Under the pieces are notes generated by a model. It searched no databases. It was not told the DNA's origin and saw nothing but the letters and a program-made list of their open reading frames with translations. This document shows, piece after piece, positions 20,464-27,634 of a stretch of 64,000 bases of DNA. The stretch is from Rhodovarius crocodyli. GTDB lineage: Bacteria; Pseudomonadota; Alphaproteobacteria; Acetobacterales; Acetobacteraceae. The stretch covers positions 248,001 to 312,000 of the forward strand of contig NZ_SACL01000002.1 in NCBI RefSeq assembly GCF_004005855.1, in the 5' to 3' direction. Position numbers and translations under genes: made by a program. Within the stretch, counting starts at the first letter, position 1. Every line of letters starts with the position of its first letter.

Positions 20464-21180
20464 CTAGGCGCGCGCCAGAAGCCTTTCCTCCGGCAGGGTC
20501 AGCCAGGCGCGGCTGCCGATGCCCGGTGCCGTCTCGAACACCAGGTCGCCGCCCAGCGCCGCCAGCAAGGACCGCGCCAGCCCCATGCCGAAGCCCAGCC
20601 CGCGGGAACCCGGCATGCCCTGCTGCCGCAGGTCGCCCTCGGGCAGCGCCACGCCCTCATCCTCGATGATGATGGCGGCCATGCCGCCCAGCCGCGCGAA
20701 GCGGATGTCGATCACCTGCTGCGATTCCGAAAGCCGCGCGGCCCGCACCAGCACCTGCACCACCGCGCCGCGCAGGGCGCGGCGGTCCGCGGTCAGGGCC
20801 ACGCCCTCCAGCGCGCGGTCCACCCGGCAGCGCCGCGCGGCTGCCCCCAGCTGGGCGCTGGCCACCGTCACCGCTTCCTCCAGCAGGGGCAGCAGCTCCA
20901 CCCGTTCCTCATGGATGCGGCGGCGGCTTTCCTCGGCGGCCAGCACATCCTCCAGATAGTCGGACATCTCCAGCAGCTGCATGGCCAGCGCCTGGCATTC
21001 GGGCGCCTGCCGGCCGCGCAGCGCGAGGCCGATGGACAGGGATTCGGTGGCGGCATGGCGCAGCGCGCGCTGCTGGTTGCCCGCCGGCGGCCTGCCGCGG
21101 CGCGCCAGCAGCCAGCCGGCGGCCGCCCCCAGGGCGAGGCCGGGCAGGGTCAGCAGCCAAAAGGTCGTCAGGGGCAACAT
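20464..21180 (-). CDS. Membrane-anchored histidine-kinase-like protein with degenerate catalytic boxes
   Basis: A protein of 238 residues with one N-terminal membrane helix (TFWLLTLPGLALGAAAGWLL), a helical dimer part and a GHKL-type ATPase domain. The G2 box is intact (RGLGFGMGLARSLLAALGG). The phosphoacceptor region reads LRHAATESL, without the acidic residue normally after His. The N-box has Arg where Asn is expected (VQVLVRAARL), and the G1 box DxGxG is DEGVA. It may thus be a pseudokinase or a scaffold. No sensor domain or partner regulator is present. The start is the ATG just before the membrane helix. Confidence 0.7.
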   Translation of the reverse strand: MLPLTTFWLLTLPGLALGAAAGWLLARRGRPPAGNQQRALRHAATESLSIGLALRGRQAPECQALAMQLLEMSDYLEDVLAAEESRRRIHEERVELLPLLEEAVTVASAQLGAAARRCRVDRALEGVALTADRRALRGAVVQVLVRAARLSESQQVIDIRFARLGGMAAIIIEDEGVALPEGDLRQQGMPGSRGLGFGMGLARSLLAALGGDLVFETAPGIGSRAWLTLPEERLLARA

Positions 21181-21214
21181 GGCCGCAGCCTGAACGCTTC
21201 GCCTGAAGCCCTGG

Positions 21215-21577
21215 TTAACGGCAGCCGTTGCGGTCCGCCGCCTCCTGCGCCAGCCCCAGGCGGAAGCGCCCAAGCTCGAAGGCGCGGCCGACGGCGGCGG
21301 CACTGGGCTCAGTGCCCGCGCGTTCCGCCTGGCCGATCGTCTCGCCCGTCAGCTCCGCCAGGCGCGGGCAGCCGCAGCCGGTGAAGATGCCCTGGGAGGC
21401 GCGCAGCGTGCCCGCGATGGCCAGGCCGCGCTCGCGCCCCTCCAGCAGGCCCTGCAGCGGGCGGGAGAATTCCTGCGCGGCCGTGCGCAGCCCGGCCAGC
21501 CCGCTGCCGTAGTCACAGCGCGGGCGCTGGGCCTGGGCAGGGCCGGCCGCCAGCAGCAGCGGGATCAGCCACCACAT
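21215..21577 (-). CDS. Small secreted protein of unknown function
   Basis: A 120-residue protein with a signal peptide (MWWLIPLLLAAGPAQAQ). The mature part is helical, with four Cys (CDYGSG, CGC, and NGC at the end) that could form disulfides. The ATG overlaps the last 13 nt of the pseudouridine synthase gene, so the two are cotranscribed. I do not recognise the family. Confidence 0.7.
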   Translation of the reverse strand: MWWLIPLLLAAGPAQAQRPRCDYGSGLAGLRTAAQEFSRPLQGLLEGRERGLAIAGTLRASQGIFTGCGCPRLAELTGETIGQAERAGTEPSAAAVGRAFELGRFRLGLAQEAADRNGCR

Positions 21578-22245
21578 GCGCGGATCGCCTTTTCCATATG
21601 GGCGGGCACCGGGGCGGTGGCGGCGATCTCGCCCTCCGGGCCGGGCAGGGCAATGGCGCGGGCCAGCAGGTGCAGCACGCCCTCGCCGCCGCCATAGCGG
21701 GCATCGCCCAGGATGGGATGGCCCAGATGGGCGGCGTGCACGCGGATCTGGTGCGTGCGGCCGGTGCGGGGGTGGAATTCCAGCCAGCTCAGGCCCGGCG
21801 CGCGGCCCAGCACGCGCCAGTCGGTCACGGCGGGCTGGCCCTTGGCGTCCACCACCATGCGCCAGCCATCGGCGGCGCTGCTGCGCTTCAGCAGGGGGGC
21901 ATCGATCGTGCCGGCATCGCCCGCCACATCGCCCCGCAGCACCGCCCAATAGGTCTTGCGGGCCAGATGCTTCTCGAAGGCCTGGGCGAGGGCCGCGATG
22001 CCGGGTTTCGTGCGCCCCAGCACCAGGCAGCCGGCGGTGTCCGTGTCCAGCCGGTGGACGGGGCGGGGCAGGTGGCGCCGGCCGTTCTGCAACGCGGGCA
22101 GCCAATCCTCCAGCGAGGGGCCGCCGCGCGGGCCCGGATGCACCGGCAGGCCCGCCGGCTTGTTCAGCACATAGGCGGCCGGGCTCTCATGCAGGATCGT
22201 GGCTGCCAGCCAGTCCGGCAGAGGGCCCCGCCGCGCACTGTTCAA
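21565..22245 (-). CDS. RluA-family pseudouridine synthase
   Basis: Converts uridine to pseudouridine in RNA; 226 residues with the catalytic motif HRLDTDTAGCLVLG (Asp67 the nucleophile), AAYVLNKPAGLPVHPG at the N-terminus, and EFHPRTGRTHQIRVHAAHLGHPILGD near the end. There is no N-terminal S4 domain, as in the short RluA and TruC forms. The best start is a TTG at 22245 that overlaps the aminotransferase stop in TTGA; no ATG or GTG lies close enough. Which RNA site it modifies is not clear. Confidence 0.88.
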   Translation of the reverse strand: MNSARRGPLPDWLAATILHESPAAYVLNKPAGLPVHPGPRGGPSLEDWLPALQNGRRHLPRPVHRLDTDTAGCLVLGRTKPGIAALAQAFEKHLARKTYWAVLRGDVAGDAGTIDAPLLKRSSAADGWRMVVDAKGQPAVTDWRVLGRAPGLSWLEFHPRTGRTHQIRVHAAHLGHPILGDARYGGGEGVLHLLARAIALPGPEGEIAATAPVPAHMEKAIRACGG

Positions 22246-23096
22246 AACAGGCGTTGCCCCTGTTCCATCCAGTGGAAATACAGCTCCCGCGCCTTGGTCG
22301 CGATCGGGCCGGTGGGCAGGTCGCGGCCATTGTAGCGGATGCAGGGCTGCACCTTGCCGAAATTGCCGGTCGAGAACACCTCGTCCGCCGTGTCCAGCTC
22401 CTCTGGCTTCACCGCGCGCACCTCGACCGGGACGCCGGCCGATTGCAGCAGGCCGATGATGCGCTTGCGGGTGATGCCGGCCAGGAAGGTGAAGTTCTCC
22501 ACCGGCGTCACGGCCACACCGTCCTTGGCGAACCAGATATTGGCCGAGGCGAGCTCCGCCACATTGCCCGACGGGTCCAGCAGCACGGCGTTGTCGGCAC
22601 CGTGCTGGCGCGCCCAGGTCGCGGCGCGGGCACCGTTCGGATACAGGCAGGATGCCTTGGCGTCGGTCGGCGCCATATCCTGCGCGGAGCGCCGGAACGG
22701 GGCCAGCATGGCCGAGAAGCCGCCGAAGCCCGGCAGCGGCGCGTCGTAGATGGACAGGATGAAGTCCGTGCTGTCCGGATCGGGCTGGGAGGCACCGAGG
22801 CCCCGGCGGATGAAGAACATCGGCCGCACATACAGCTCTGCCTCCGGGCCCATGCGACGGATGCCTTCCTTGCACAGCGCCTCGATCTCGGCGGCCGAGA
22901 TCTTGGGCGCCATCAGCATCGCCTTGGCCGAGCGGATGACGCGGGCGCAGTGCAGGTCGAGGTCGGGGGCGTAGCCGCGGATGCCGCGCGCGCCGTCGAA
23001 CACGGAGGAGCCGAGCCAGAAGGCATGGTCCATGGGGCCCAGGATCTTGGGCTCCTCGGTGGTCCATGCGCCGTTGTACCAGAACACGCCGGCCAT
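22242..23096 (-). CDS. Class IV (branched-chain type) aminotransferase
   Basis: A PLP enzyme of 284 residues. Early motifs are MDHAFWLGSSVFDGARG and LYVRPMFFIRRG; the PLP lysine is probably Lys147 in DAKASCLYPNG; the phosphate-binding end is VENFTFLAGITRKRII and TGNFGKVQPC. It fits IlvE-like or D-amino-acid aminotransferases; the sequence alone does not separate these. It heads an operon with the pseudouridine synthase (stop/start overlap) and the small secreted protein. Confidence 0.88.
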   Translation of the reverse strand: MAGVFWYNGAWTTEEPKILGPMDHAFWLGSSVFDGARGIRGYAPDLDLHCARVIRSAKAMLMAPKISAAEIEALCKEGIRRMGPEAELYVRPMFFIRRGLGASQPDPDSTDFILSIYDAPLPGFGGFSAMLAPFRRSAQDMAPTDAKASCLYPNGARAATWARQHGADNAVLLDPSGNVAELASANIWFAKDGVAVTPVENFTFLAGITRKRIIGLLQSAGVPVEVRAVKPEELDTADEVFSTGNFGKVQPCIRYNGRDLPTGPIATKARELYFHWMEQGQRLF

Positions 23097-23166
23097 GCTG
23101 GCTCTCCCCTCATCTCAAGGCCGGCATGTCTGCCACGGGGCGGGCGGCGGGGAAAGAGAGCGCTGT

Positions 23167-23469
23167 TCAGCCGGTCTTGAGCGCTGCATTCCGCCGGCGC
23201 GTCGCAGCCGCCTTGCGGGCGCTGGCGGATCGGGCGGAGGCCGGGCGGGCCGCCGCTGCCTTTCCGCCCCGCCTCGCCGAGGCGCTGGTATCCGGCACGC
23301 CCCGGCCGGAGCCGGACTTGTTGCCGCCGCCGCTGTCCTTGTTCACGGTGGCCCAGGCGCGCGCCTCTGCCTCATCCTCGCTGAGGCCGCGCTCCCGATA
23401 GGATTGTTCGATATGCGCCGCCTTGCGCTTCTGCTTGTCGGTGTAGCTGGATTTGTCGCCACGGGGCAT
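23167..23469 (-). CDS. Small basic protein of the type usually labelled 'plasmid stabilization protein'
   Basis: A 100-residue protein. The N-terminal half (PRGDKSSYTDKQKRKAAHIE, then AEARAWATVNKDSGGG) is a conserved short module found in many proteobacterial chromosomes. The C-terminal half is Lys/Arg/Ala-rich and histone-H1-like, suggesting nucleic-acid binding. The customary name is inherited; there is no plasmid gene nearby. A GC hairpin (23500-23514) separates it from the upstream cfa gene on the same strand. Confidence 0.75.
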   Translation of the reverse strand: MPRGDKSSYTDKQKRKAAHIEQSYRERGLSEDEAEARAWATVNKDSGGGNKSGSGRGVPDTSASARRGGKAAAARPASARSASARKAAATRRRNAALKTG

Positions 23470-23499
23470 GGGGCGTCTCCTTCCATGGCAGGAAACGCC

Positions 23500-23514
23500 C
23501 CCGGCGGCGCCGGG
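23500..23514 (-). terminator. Hairpin between cfa and the small basic protein gene
   Basis: CCCGGC and GCCGGG form a 6-bp stem with a 3-nt loop 8 nt beyond the cfa stop. The T-run is poor, so it is a weak candidate. Confidence 0.35.
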
Positions 23515-23521
23515 TTGGCCG

Positions 23522-24772
23522 TCACGCGCGCGTGGTGACCAGCGACTGGGCCGCGCGCTCCTCCTCCAGCATGTAGTCGCGGGTCAGCGGCAGGGCATCG
23601 ACGCGGCGCGCCAGCTGCACCTGCCACACCATGTGGCCGCCATGCCGGAAGGCGAATTCGCTGCCCGAGAGGTACATCTCGAACATCCGGCAGAAGCGCT
23701 CGTCATAGAGCGCCTTGATCTCCTCCCGGTGCAGCAGGAAGCGGGCGCGCCATTCGGCCAGGGTGCGGGCATAGTGCAGGCGCAGCACCTCGATGTCGGT
23801 CACCCACAGTCCGGCCTTCTCCACCGCCGGCACGACCTCGGACAGGGCAGGGGAATAGCCGCCGGGGAAGATGTATTTCTGCATCCAGGGGTTGGTGGTG
23901 CCGGGCCCGTCGGAACGACCGATCCCATGCACCAGCGCCACCCCGTCCTCCTTCAGGTGGCGGGCGATGGTGCCGAAATAGGTCGCGAAATGGTTGATGC
24001 CGACATGCTCGACCATGCCGACCGACACGACGCGGTCCACCGGCCGGTCCCAGGCGCGATAGTCCATCAGCTCGAACCGCACGCGGTCCTGCAGTCCCTC
24101 GGCCTGCGCGCGGGCGCGGGCATGGGCCAGCTGTTCCTCCGACAGCGTGACGCCCGTGACGCGCGCGCCGTGATCGCGCGCCAGGGTCAGCGCCATGCCG
24201 CCCCACCCGCAGCCGATGTCCAGCACCTCGAGCCCCGGCCGGTCCAGCCGCAGCTTGGCCGCGATGTGGCGCTTCTTGTCGCGCTGGGCTTCCTCCAGCG
24301 TCTCTCGGCCCGTGCGGAAATAGGCGCAGGAATACTGGCGGTCCTCGTCGAGGATGAACGCATAGAGCTGGCCGTTCAGGTCGTAGTGATGGGCCACGTT
24401 GCGCTTCGACCGCCCGGCGGGGTTCAGTTGAACCGACCGGCGCGCGAGGCGGCGCAGCCGGTCCAGCCAGCGCCCGAGGCCCGGGTCCCCCGCGATGGCC
24501 TGGTTGAGCGTGAGCAGCCTCAGCAGGTCATGGATGCTGCAGTCCAGCGGCTCGATCTCGCCGTCCATGTACAGCTCGCCGAAGGCCATGGCAGGGTCCA
24601 GCACCAGCCGCCTGATGGCGTTGGCGGTCTTGAGGTGCATGCCCGCGACAGGGGCCGACCCGGCCTCTCCGGGCGGGCCGAGCGCCACGGTGGTGCCGTC
24701 GGGCAGGCGCAGGTTCAGCCTTCCCTGGCGGGTGAAGTTTCCGAGCACGCTCCTGATGAGGGTTTGCAGCAT
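23522..24772 (-). CDS. cfa: Cyclopropane-fatty-acyl-phospholipid synthase
   Basis: An SAM-dependent enzyme (416 residues) that adds a methylene bridge to unsaturated acyl chains in membrane lipids. The N-terminal lipid-binding part covers about residues 1-120. The catalytic domain has NVAHHYDLNGQLYAFILDED, the SAM site LDIGCGWGGMALTLA, SVGMVEHVGINHF and KYIFPGGYSPAL. The start at 24772 (MLQTLIRSVLGN) fits homologues better than upstream readings. The 340-nt gap to pal holds its promoter. Confidence 0.93.
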   Translation of the reverse strand: MLQTLIRSVLGNFTRQGRLNLRLPDGTTVALGPPGEAGSAPVAGMHLKTANAIRRLVLDPAMAFGELYMDGEIEPLDCSIHDLLRLLTLNQAIAGDPGLGRWLDRLRRLARRSVQLNPAGRSKRNVAHHYDLNGQLYAFILDEDRQYSCAYFRTGRETLEEAQRDKKRHIAAKLRLDRPGLEVLDIGCGWGGMALTLARDHGARVTGVTLSEEQLAHARARAQAEGLQDRVRFELMDYRAWDRPVDRVVSVGMVEHVGINHFATYFGTIARHLKEDGVALVHGIGRSDGPGTTNPWMQKYIFPGGYSPALSEVVPAVEKAGLWVTDIEVLRLHYARTLAEWRARFLLHREEIKALYDERFCRMFEMYLSGSEFAFRHGGHMVWQVQLARRVDALPLTRDYMLEEERAAQSLVTTRA

Positions 24773-25112
24773 ATGAAGCTCCGTCCGGACTGATCCATCG
24801 GCGGGCCGCGTGCCTCGCCGGCACCTGCGGCCCGGAGACATTGCTGAATGGCTAACGGGTAACAGTTGGGCGCAATTCGTGATCTGTCCAGGCTGAAATG
24901 CGTGAATCGTTACGCCCCCATGGCTGCGAAACGAGGGACGAAAAAATTTTCCGGCAGCGCAACCGCCCTGCGCAAATCAGAGTTGCAAATGGTGACAGGG
25001 CTTTGCCTTGATTGCGCCATGCGGCAGCGGTAGCGGTGCTGCGCTGCATGATTTTGTTTCGGGCGCGGAGCCATGGAGGTTTCGCGCTCATGTCAGACCG
25101 ATGGAGATCCCC
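24773..25112. other. 340-nt divergent intergenic region between cfa and pal
   Basis: No gene is seen. The middle (24850-24970) is A/T-richer, with a short imperfect dyad GCGT..ACGC at 24899-24914. It should contain the divergent promoters for cfa and pal. GGAGA at 25103-25107 is the pal ribosome site. Confidence 0.5.
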
Positions 25113-25595
25113 ATGTCCGCTTCCAAGCTGCTGACGGCCCTCGCCGCCGCCTCCCTGCTCGTCGCCTGCTCCTCCGACCCCGAGACCGCCGCGACCGGCG
25201 GCGGCGGCGCCGGTGGCCCGACGGCTTCGAGCATCCGTCCGGGCAGCCAGGAAGACCTGCGCGCCAATGTCGGTGACCGCATCTTCTTCGAGACCGACCG
25301 CAGCACCGTCGCCGCCGACCAGCGCCCCGTGCTGGAGCGCCAGGCCCGCTGGCTGGCCCAGTACTCCTCCGTGCAGGTGACCATGGAAGGCCATGCCGAC
25401 GAGCGCGGCACGCGTGAGTACAACCTGGCCCTCGGCCAGCGCCGCGCCAACAGCGCGCGTGACGTGCTGGTGGCCTCTGGCGTCGCTTCCACCCGCATCC
25501 AGGTGATCAGCTACGGCAAGGATCGTCCGGAAGCCCTGGGTTCCGACGAAGGCTCCTGGGCCCAGAACCGCCGCGCCGTGACGGTGGTCCGCTAA
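25113..25595 (+). CDS. pal: Peptidoglycan-associated lipoprotein Pal
   Basis: An outer-membrane lipoprotein of 160 residues. The lipobox is SLLVAC with Cys19, followed by a Gly-rich linker and an OmpA-type domain with FFETDRSTV, MEGHADERGTREYNLALGQRRA and the C-terminal NRRAVTVV; these residues bind diaminopimelate in the wall. Pal links the outer membrane to the wall during division as part of Tol-Pal. The tolQRAB genes usually found upstream are absent; cfa is there instead. cpoB follows after one base. Confidence 0.95.
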   Translation: MSASKLLTALAAASLLVACSSDPETAATGGGGAGGPTASSIRPGSQEDLRANVGDRIFFETDRSTVAADQRPVLERQARWLAQYSSVQVTMEGHADERGTREYNLALGQRRANSARDVLVASGVASTRIQVISYGKDRPEALGSDEGSWAQNRRAVTVVR

Positions 25596-25596
25596 G

Positions 25597-26209
25597 ATGC
25601 TGCTGCGCGTTTCCGCCCTAGCACTGGCGGCGTCGCTGGCGCTGTCACCCGTCGCCCAGGCTCAGGTGGATTCGCGCGAAGGCATCTACCTCCAGAACCA
25701 GCTCCTGCAGCTTCGGCAGGAGCTGGAACAGATGCGTGCCCGGGGCGGTTCGTCCCTGGGCGCTGCCCCCCCCCCCCGCCCCCCCGGCGGCCGCGCCGCC
25801 GGCCGCCGAGGCGCCCGCCGCCCGCCCGCCCGCGCGCGCGCTTGCCGATGGGCAGGCCGCGCTCGGCCGTCGCGACTATGCCGCCGCCGAGGCCGCGGCC
25901 CGTGAGGTCATCGGCAACCGCGCCGCCGCTTCTTCCACCGTGAATGCGCAGATGCTGCTGGGCGATGCCCTGATCGGCAAGCGGGACTTCGGCAACGCGG
26001 CCATCGCCTATAACGAGGCCTATACCCGCGGCCGCGCCACCCCGCGCGGGCCGGAGGCCCTGGTCGGCCTGGCCAATGCCTTCCAGCAGCTGGGCCACCG
26101 GCGCGAGGCCTGCGACACGCTGAACGACCTGCGCAGCAACCACCCCAACATCCCCGGGCCCCTGCAGGAGCGTGCGAACGCCGTGCGCGGCCGGGCCCAA
26201 TGCCGGTAA
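25597..26209 (+). pseudogene. cpoB: cpoB/ybgF, frameshifted in a 12-C homopolymer
   Basis: CpoB coordinates wall synthesis with Tol-Pal. The first frame gives a signal peptide (MLLRVSALALAASLALSPVAQA) and the coiled-coil trimer segment (LQNQLLQLRQELEQMRARGG), then hits C12 at 25766-25777 and becomes Arg-rich nonsense ending at 25905. The TPR half (ADGQAALGRRDYAAAEAA ... YTRGRATPRGPEAL) continues in the +1 frame to 26209. Removing one C, or adding two, joins them into one normal CpoB with a Pro/Ala linker. This may be a sequencing error, a phase-variable switch or a real mutation. The start is 1 nt after the pal stop. Confidence 0.85.
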
Positions 26210-26331
26210 GCCACTGCCGGTGAACTGATGTGGCTTGCGCGCGTCTCGGGCTCTGTCCCGCGCCGCGCGCATGACGGTTGCGGCGTTTTCCGCACTGGTC
26301 CGGTCTGCTTTGTCCCGGTCTGCTGGCGGCC

Positions 26332-27537
26332 ATGAACGCCAGTCCAAGAAGAATCCTGTGGGTCGCCATCGCCGCGGCTGCCCTCACATCCTCCCTCGCC
26401 ATGGGTATCCGGCAGACCTACGGGCTGCTGATGATGCCGCTGAACGTGGAGCAGGGGGTGGCCCCCTGGGCCTTCGGGCTGGCGGTGGCGCTTCACAACC
26501 TGGTCTGGGGCCTGGGCCAGCCGGTGGCGGGTTCGCTGGCCGACAAGCACGGCTCCGGCCGCGTCATGGCCTTCGGCGGCGTGTTCTACCTGCTGGGCTG
26601 CGGGTTGCCGGCGCTTTTCCCCACCAACACCATGGTCATCGTCGGCATCGGCTTGTTCAGCGGGCTGGGCGTGGCCTGCGCGGGCACCGGCATGGCGCTT
26701 GCTGCCATCGGGCGCCTGGCGCCGCCCGAGAAGCGCGGCGAGATGATCGGCGTGGCGAGCGCCGGCGGGTCCCTCGGCCAGGCCTTCATGGTGCCGGTCG
26801 TCTATAACGCCGCCGGCATGCTGGGCGCGGTGGGGGCCCTGGGCACCTTGGCGGTCTCCGCGCTGCTGATCGTGCCGCTGGCGCGCGGCATCGAATGGCG
26901 CACGCCTGTCGGGCGCAAGCCGGGGGCTGGGCTCGCGGGGCTGCCGGCCCTGGCGCGCCGGGCGCTCGCTGACCGCGACTTCGCCCTGCTGACCGGCGGC
27001 TTCTTCGCCTGCGGCTTTCAGCTCGCCTTCATCACCACCCATCTGCCCACCCATATCGCGCTGTGCGGCCTGCCGCCGGCGCTGGGTGCGACGGCGCTGA
27101 TGCTGATCGGGCTGTTCAACATTCCCGGCAGCTGGTTCTGCGGCTGGCTCAGCGGGCGGGTGCGGCCGGAGCTGGCGCTTGGCATCATCTATCTGGCGCG
27201 CACCGTGGCGGTGGGTGCCTTCGCCCTGGCCCCGCCGACCGAGTTCGGGACCATGCTGTTCGCTGCTACCATGGGTTTCATCTGGCTGGGCACGGTGCCG
27301 CTGACCTCGGCTGCGATCGCGCGGCGATTCGGCGTGGCGGATCTGGGCGCGCTGTACGGCGTGTGCTTCTTCAGCCACCAGATCGGCGGCTTCCTTGGCG
27401 CTGCCTCGGGTGCCGTGCTGCTGCAGGTCGCGGGTGATTTCAGTGCCTTCTGGCCGGTGATGGTGCTGGTGGGGCTGCTGGCCGCGGTGCTGAACTGGCT
27501 GTGCCGGCCGCCCGCGCCCTCGGCCGTGGCGGCTTGA
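26332..27537 (+). CDS. MFS transporter (oxalate/formate or monocarboxylate-like)
   Basis: A 401-residue transporter with twelve predicted helices. The N-terminal block SSLAMGIRQTYGLLMMPL, the loop ADKHGSGRV and the C-terminal GALYGVCFFSHQIGGFLGA are typical of the MFS group near monocarboxylate and OFA transporters. The start is the ATG at 26332. It stands between cpoB and a methyltransferase on the same strand; a substrate cannot be assigned. Confidence 0.88.
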   Translation: MNASPRRILWVAIAAAALTSSLAMGIRQTYGLLMMPLNVEQGVAPWAFGLAVALHNLVWGLGQPVAGSLADKHGSGRVMAFGGVFYLLGCGLPALFPTNTMVIVGIGLFSGLGVACAGTGMALAAIGRLAPPEKRGEMIGVASAGGSLGQAFMVPVVYNAAGMLGAVGALGTLAVSALLIVPLARGIEWRTPVGRKPGAGLAGLPALARRALADRDFALLTGGFFACGFQLAFITTHLPTHIALCGLPPALGATALMLIGLFNIPGSWFCGWLSGRVRPELALGIIYLARTVAVGAFALAPPTEFGTMLFAATMGFIWLGTVPLTSAAIARRFGVADLGALYGVCFFSHQIGGFLGAASGAVLLQVAGDFSAFWPVMVLVGLLAAVLNWLCRPPAPSAVAA

Positions 27538-27570
27538 GCATGGCGTGCGAGGCTGCCTGTCTGGCGGCTC

Positions 27571-27624
27571 CGTAACCGATAAGTTACGCTCCGGCACGGA
27601 CTGCAATCAGAACTGTCCGTGCCG
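27571..27624 (+). promoter_or_regulatory. Two inverted repeats in the methyltransferase leader
   Basis: CGTAAC-CGATAA-GTTACG (27571-27588) is followed by CGGCACGGAC (27592-27601) pairing perfectly with GTCCGTGCCG (27615-27624) around a 13-nt loop. The second stem ends 10 nt before the ATG at 27635, touching the ribosome site TGGAG. They could be a leader control element or a terminator for the MFS gene; no T-run is present. I do not recognise a known SAM or SAH riboswitch class. Confidence 0.5.
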
Positions 27625-27634
27625 TGGAGCTGCG

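Noticed and set aside
23167-23469. 'Plasmid stabilization protein' as a sign of a plasmid or toxin-antitoxin locus
   Set aside because: No toxin partner, partition or replication gene is near; the name is inherited and the gene is chromosomal in many species.
26210-26240. GCCACTG-like box suggesting a cobalamin riboswitch after cpoB
   Set aside because: Only the short box is present; no B12 aptamer core is seen, and the sequence forms a plain AGCCAC/GTGGCT stem.
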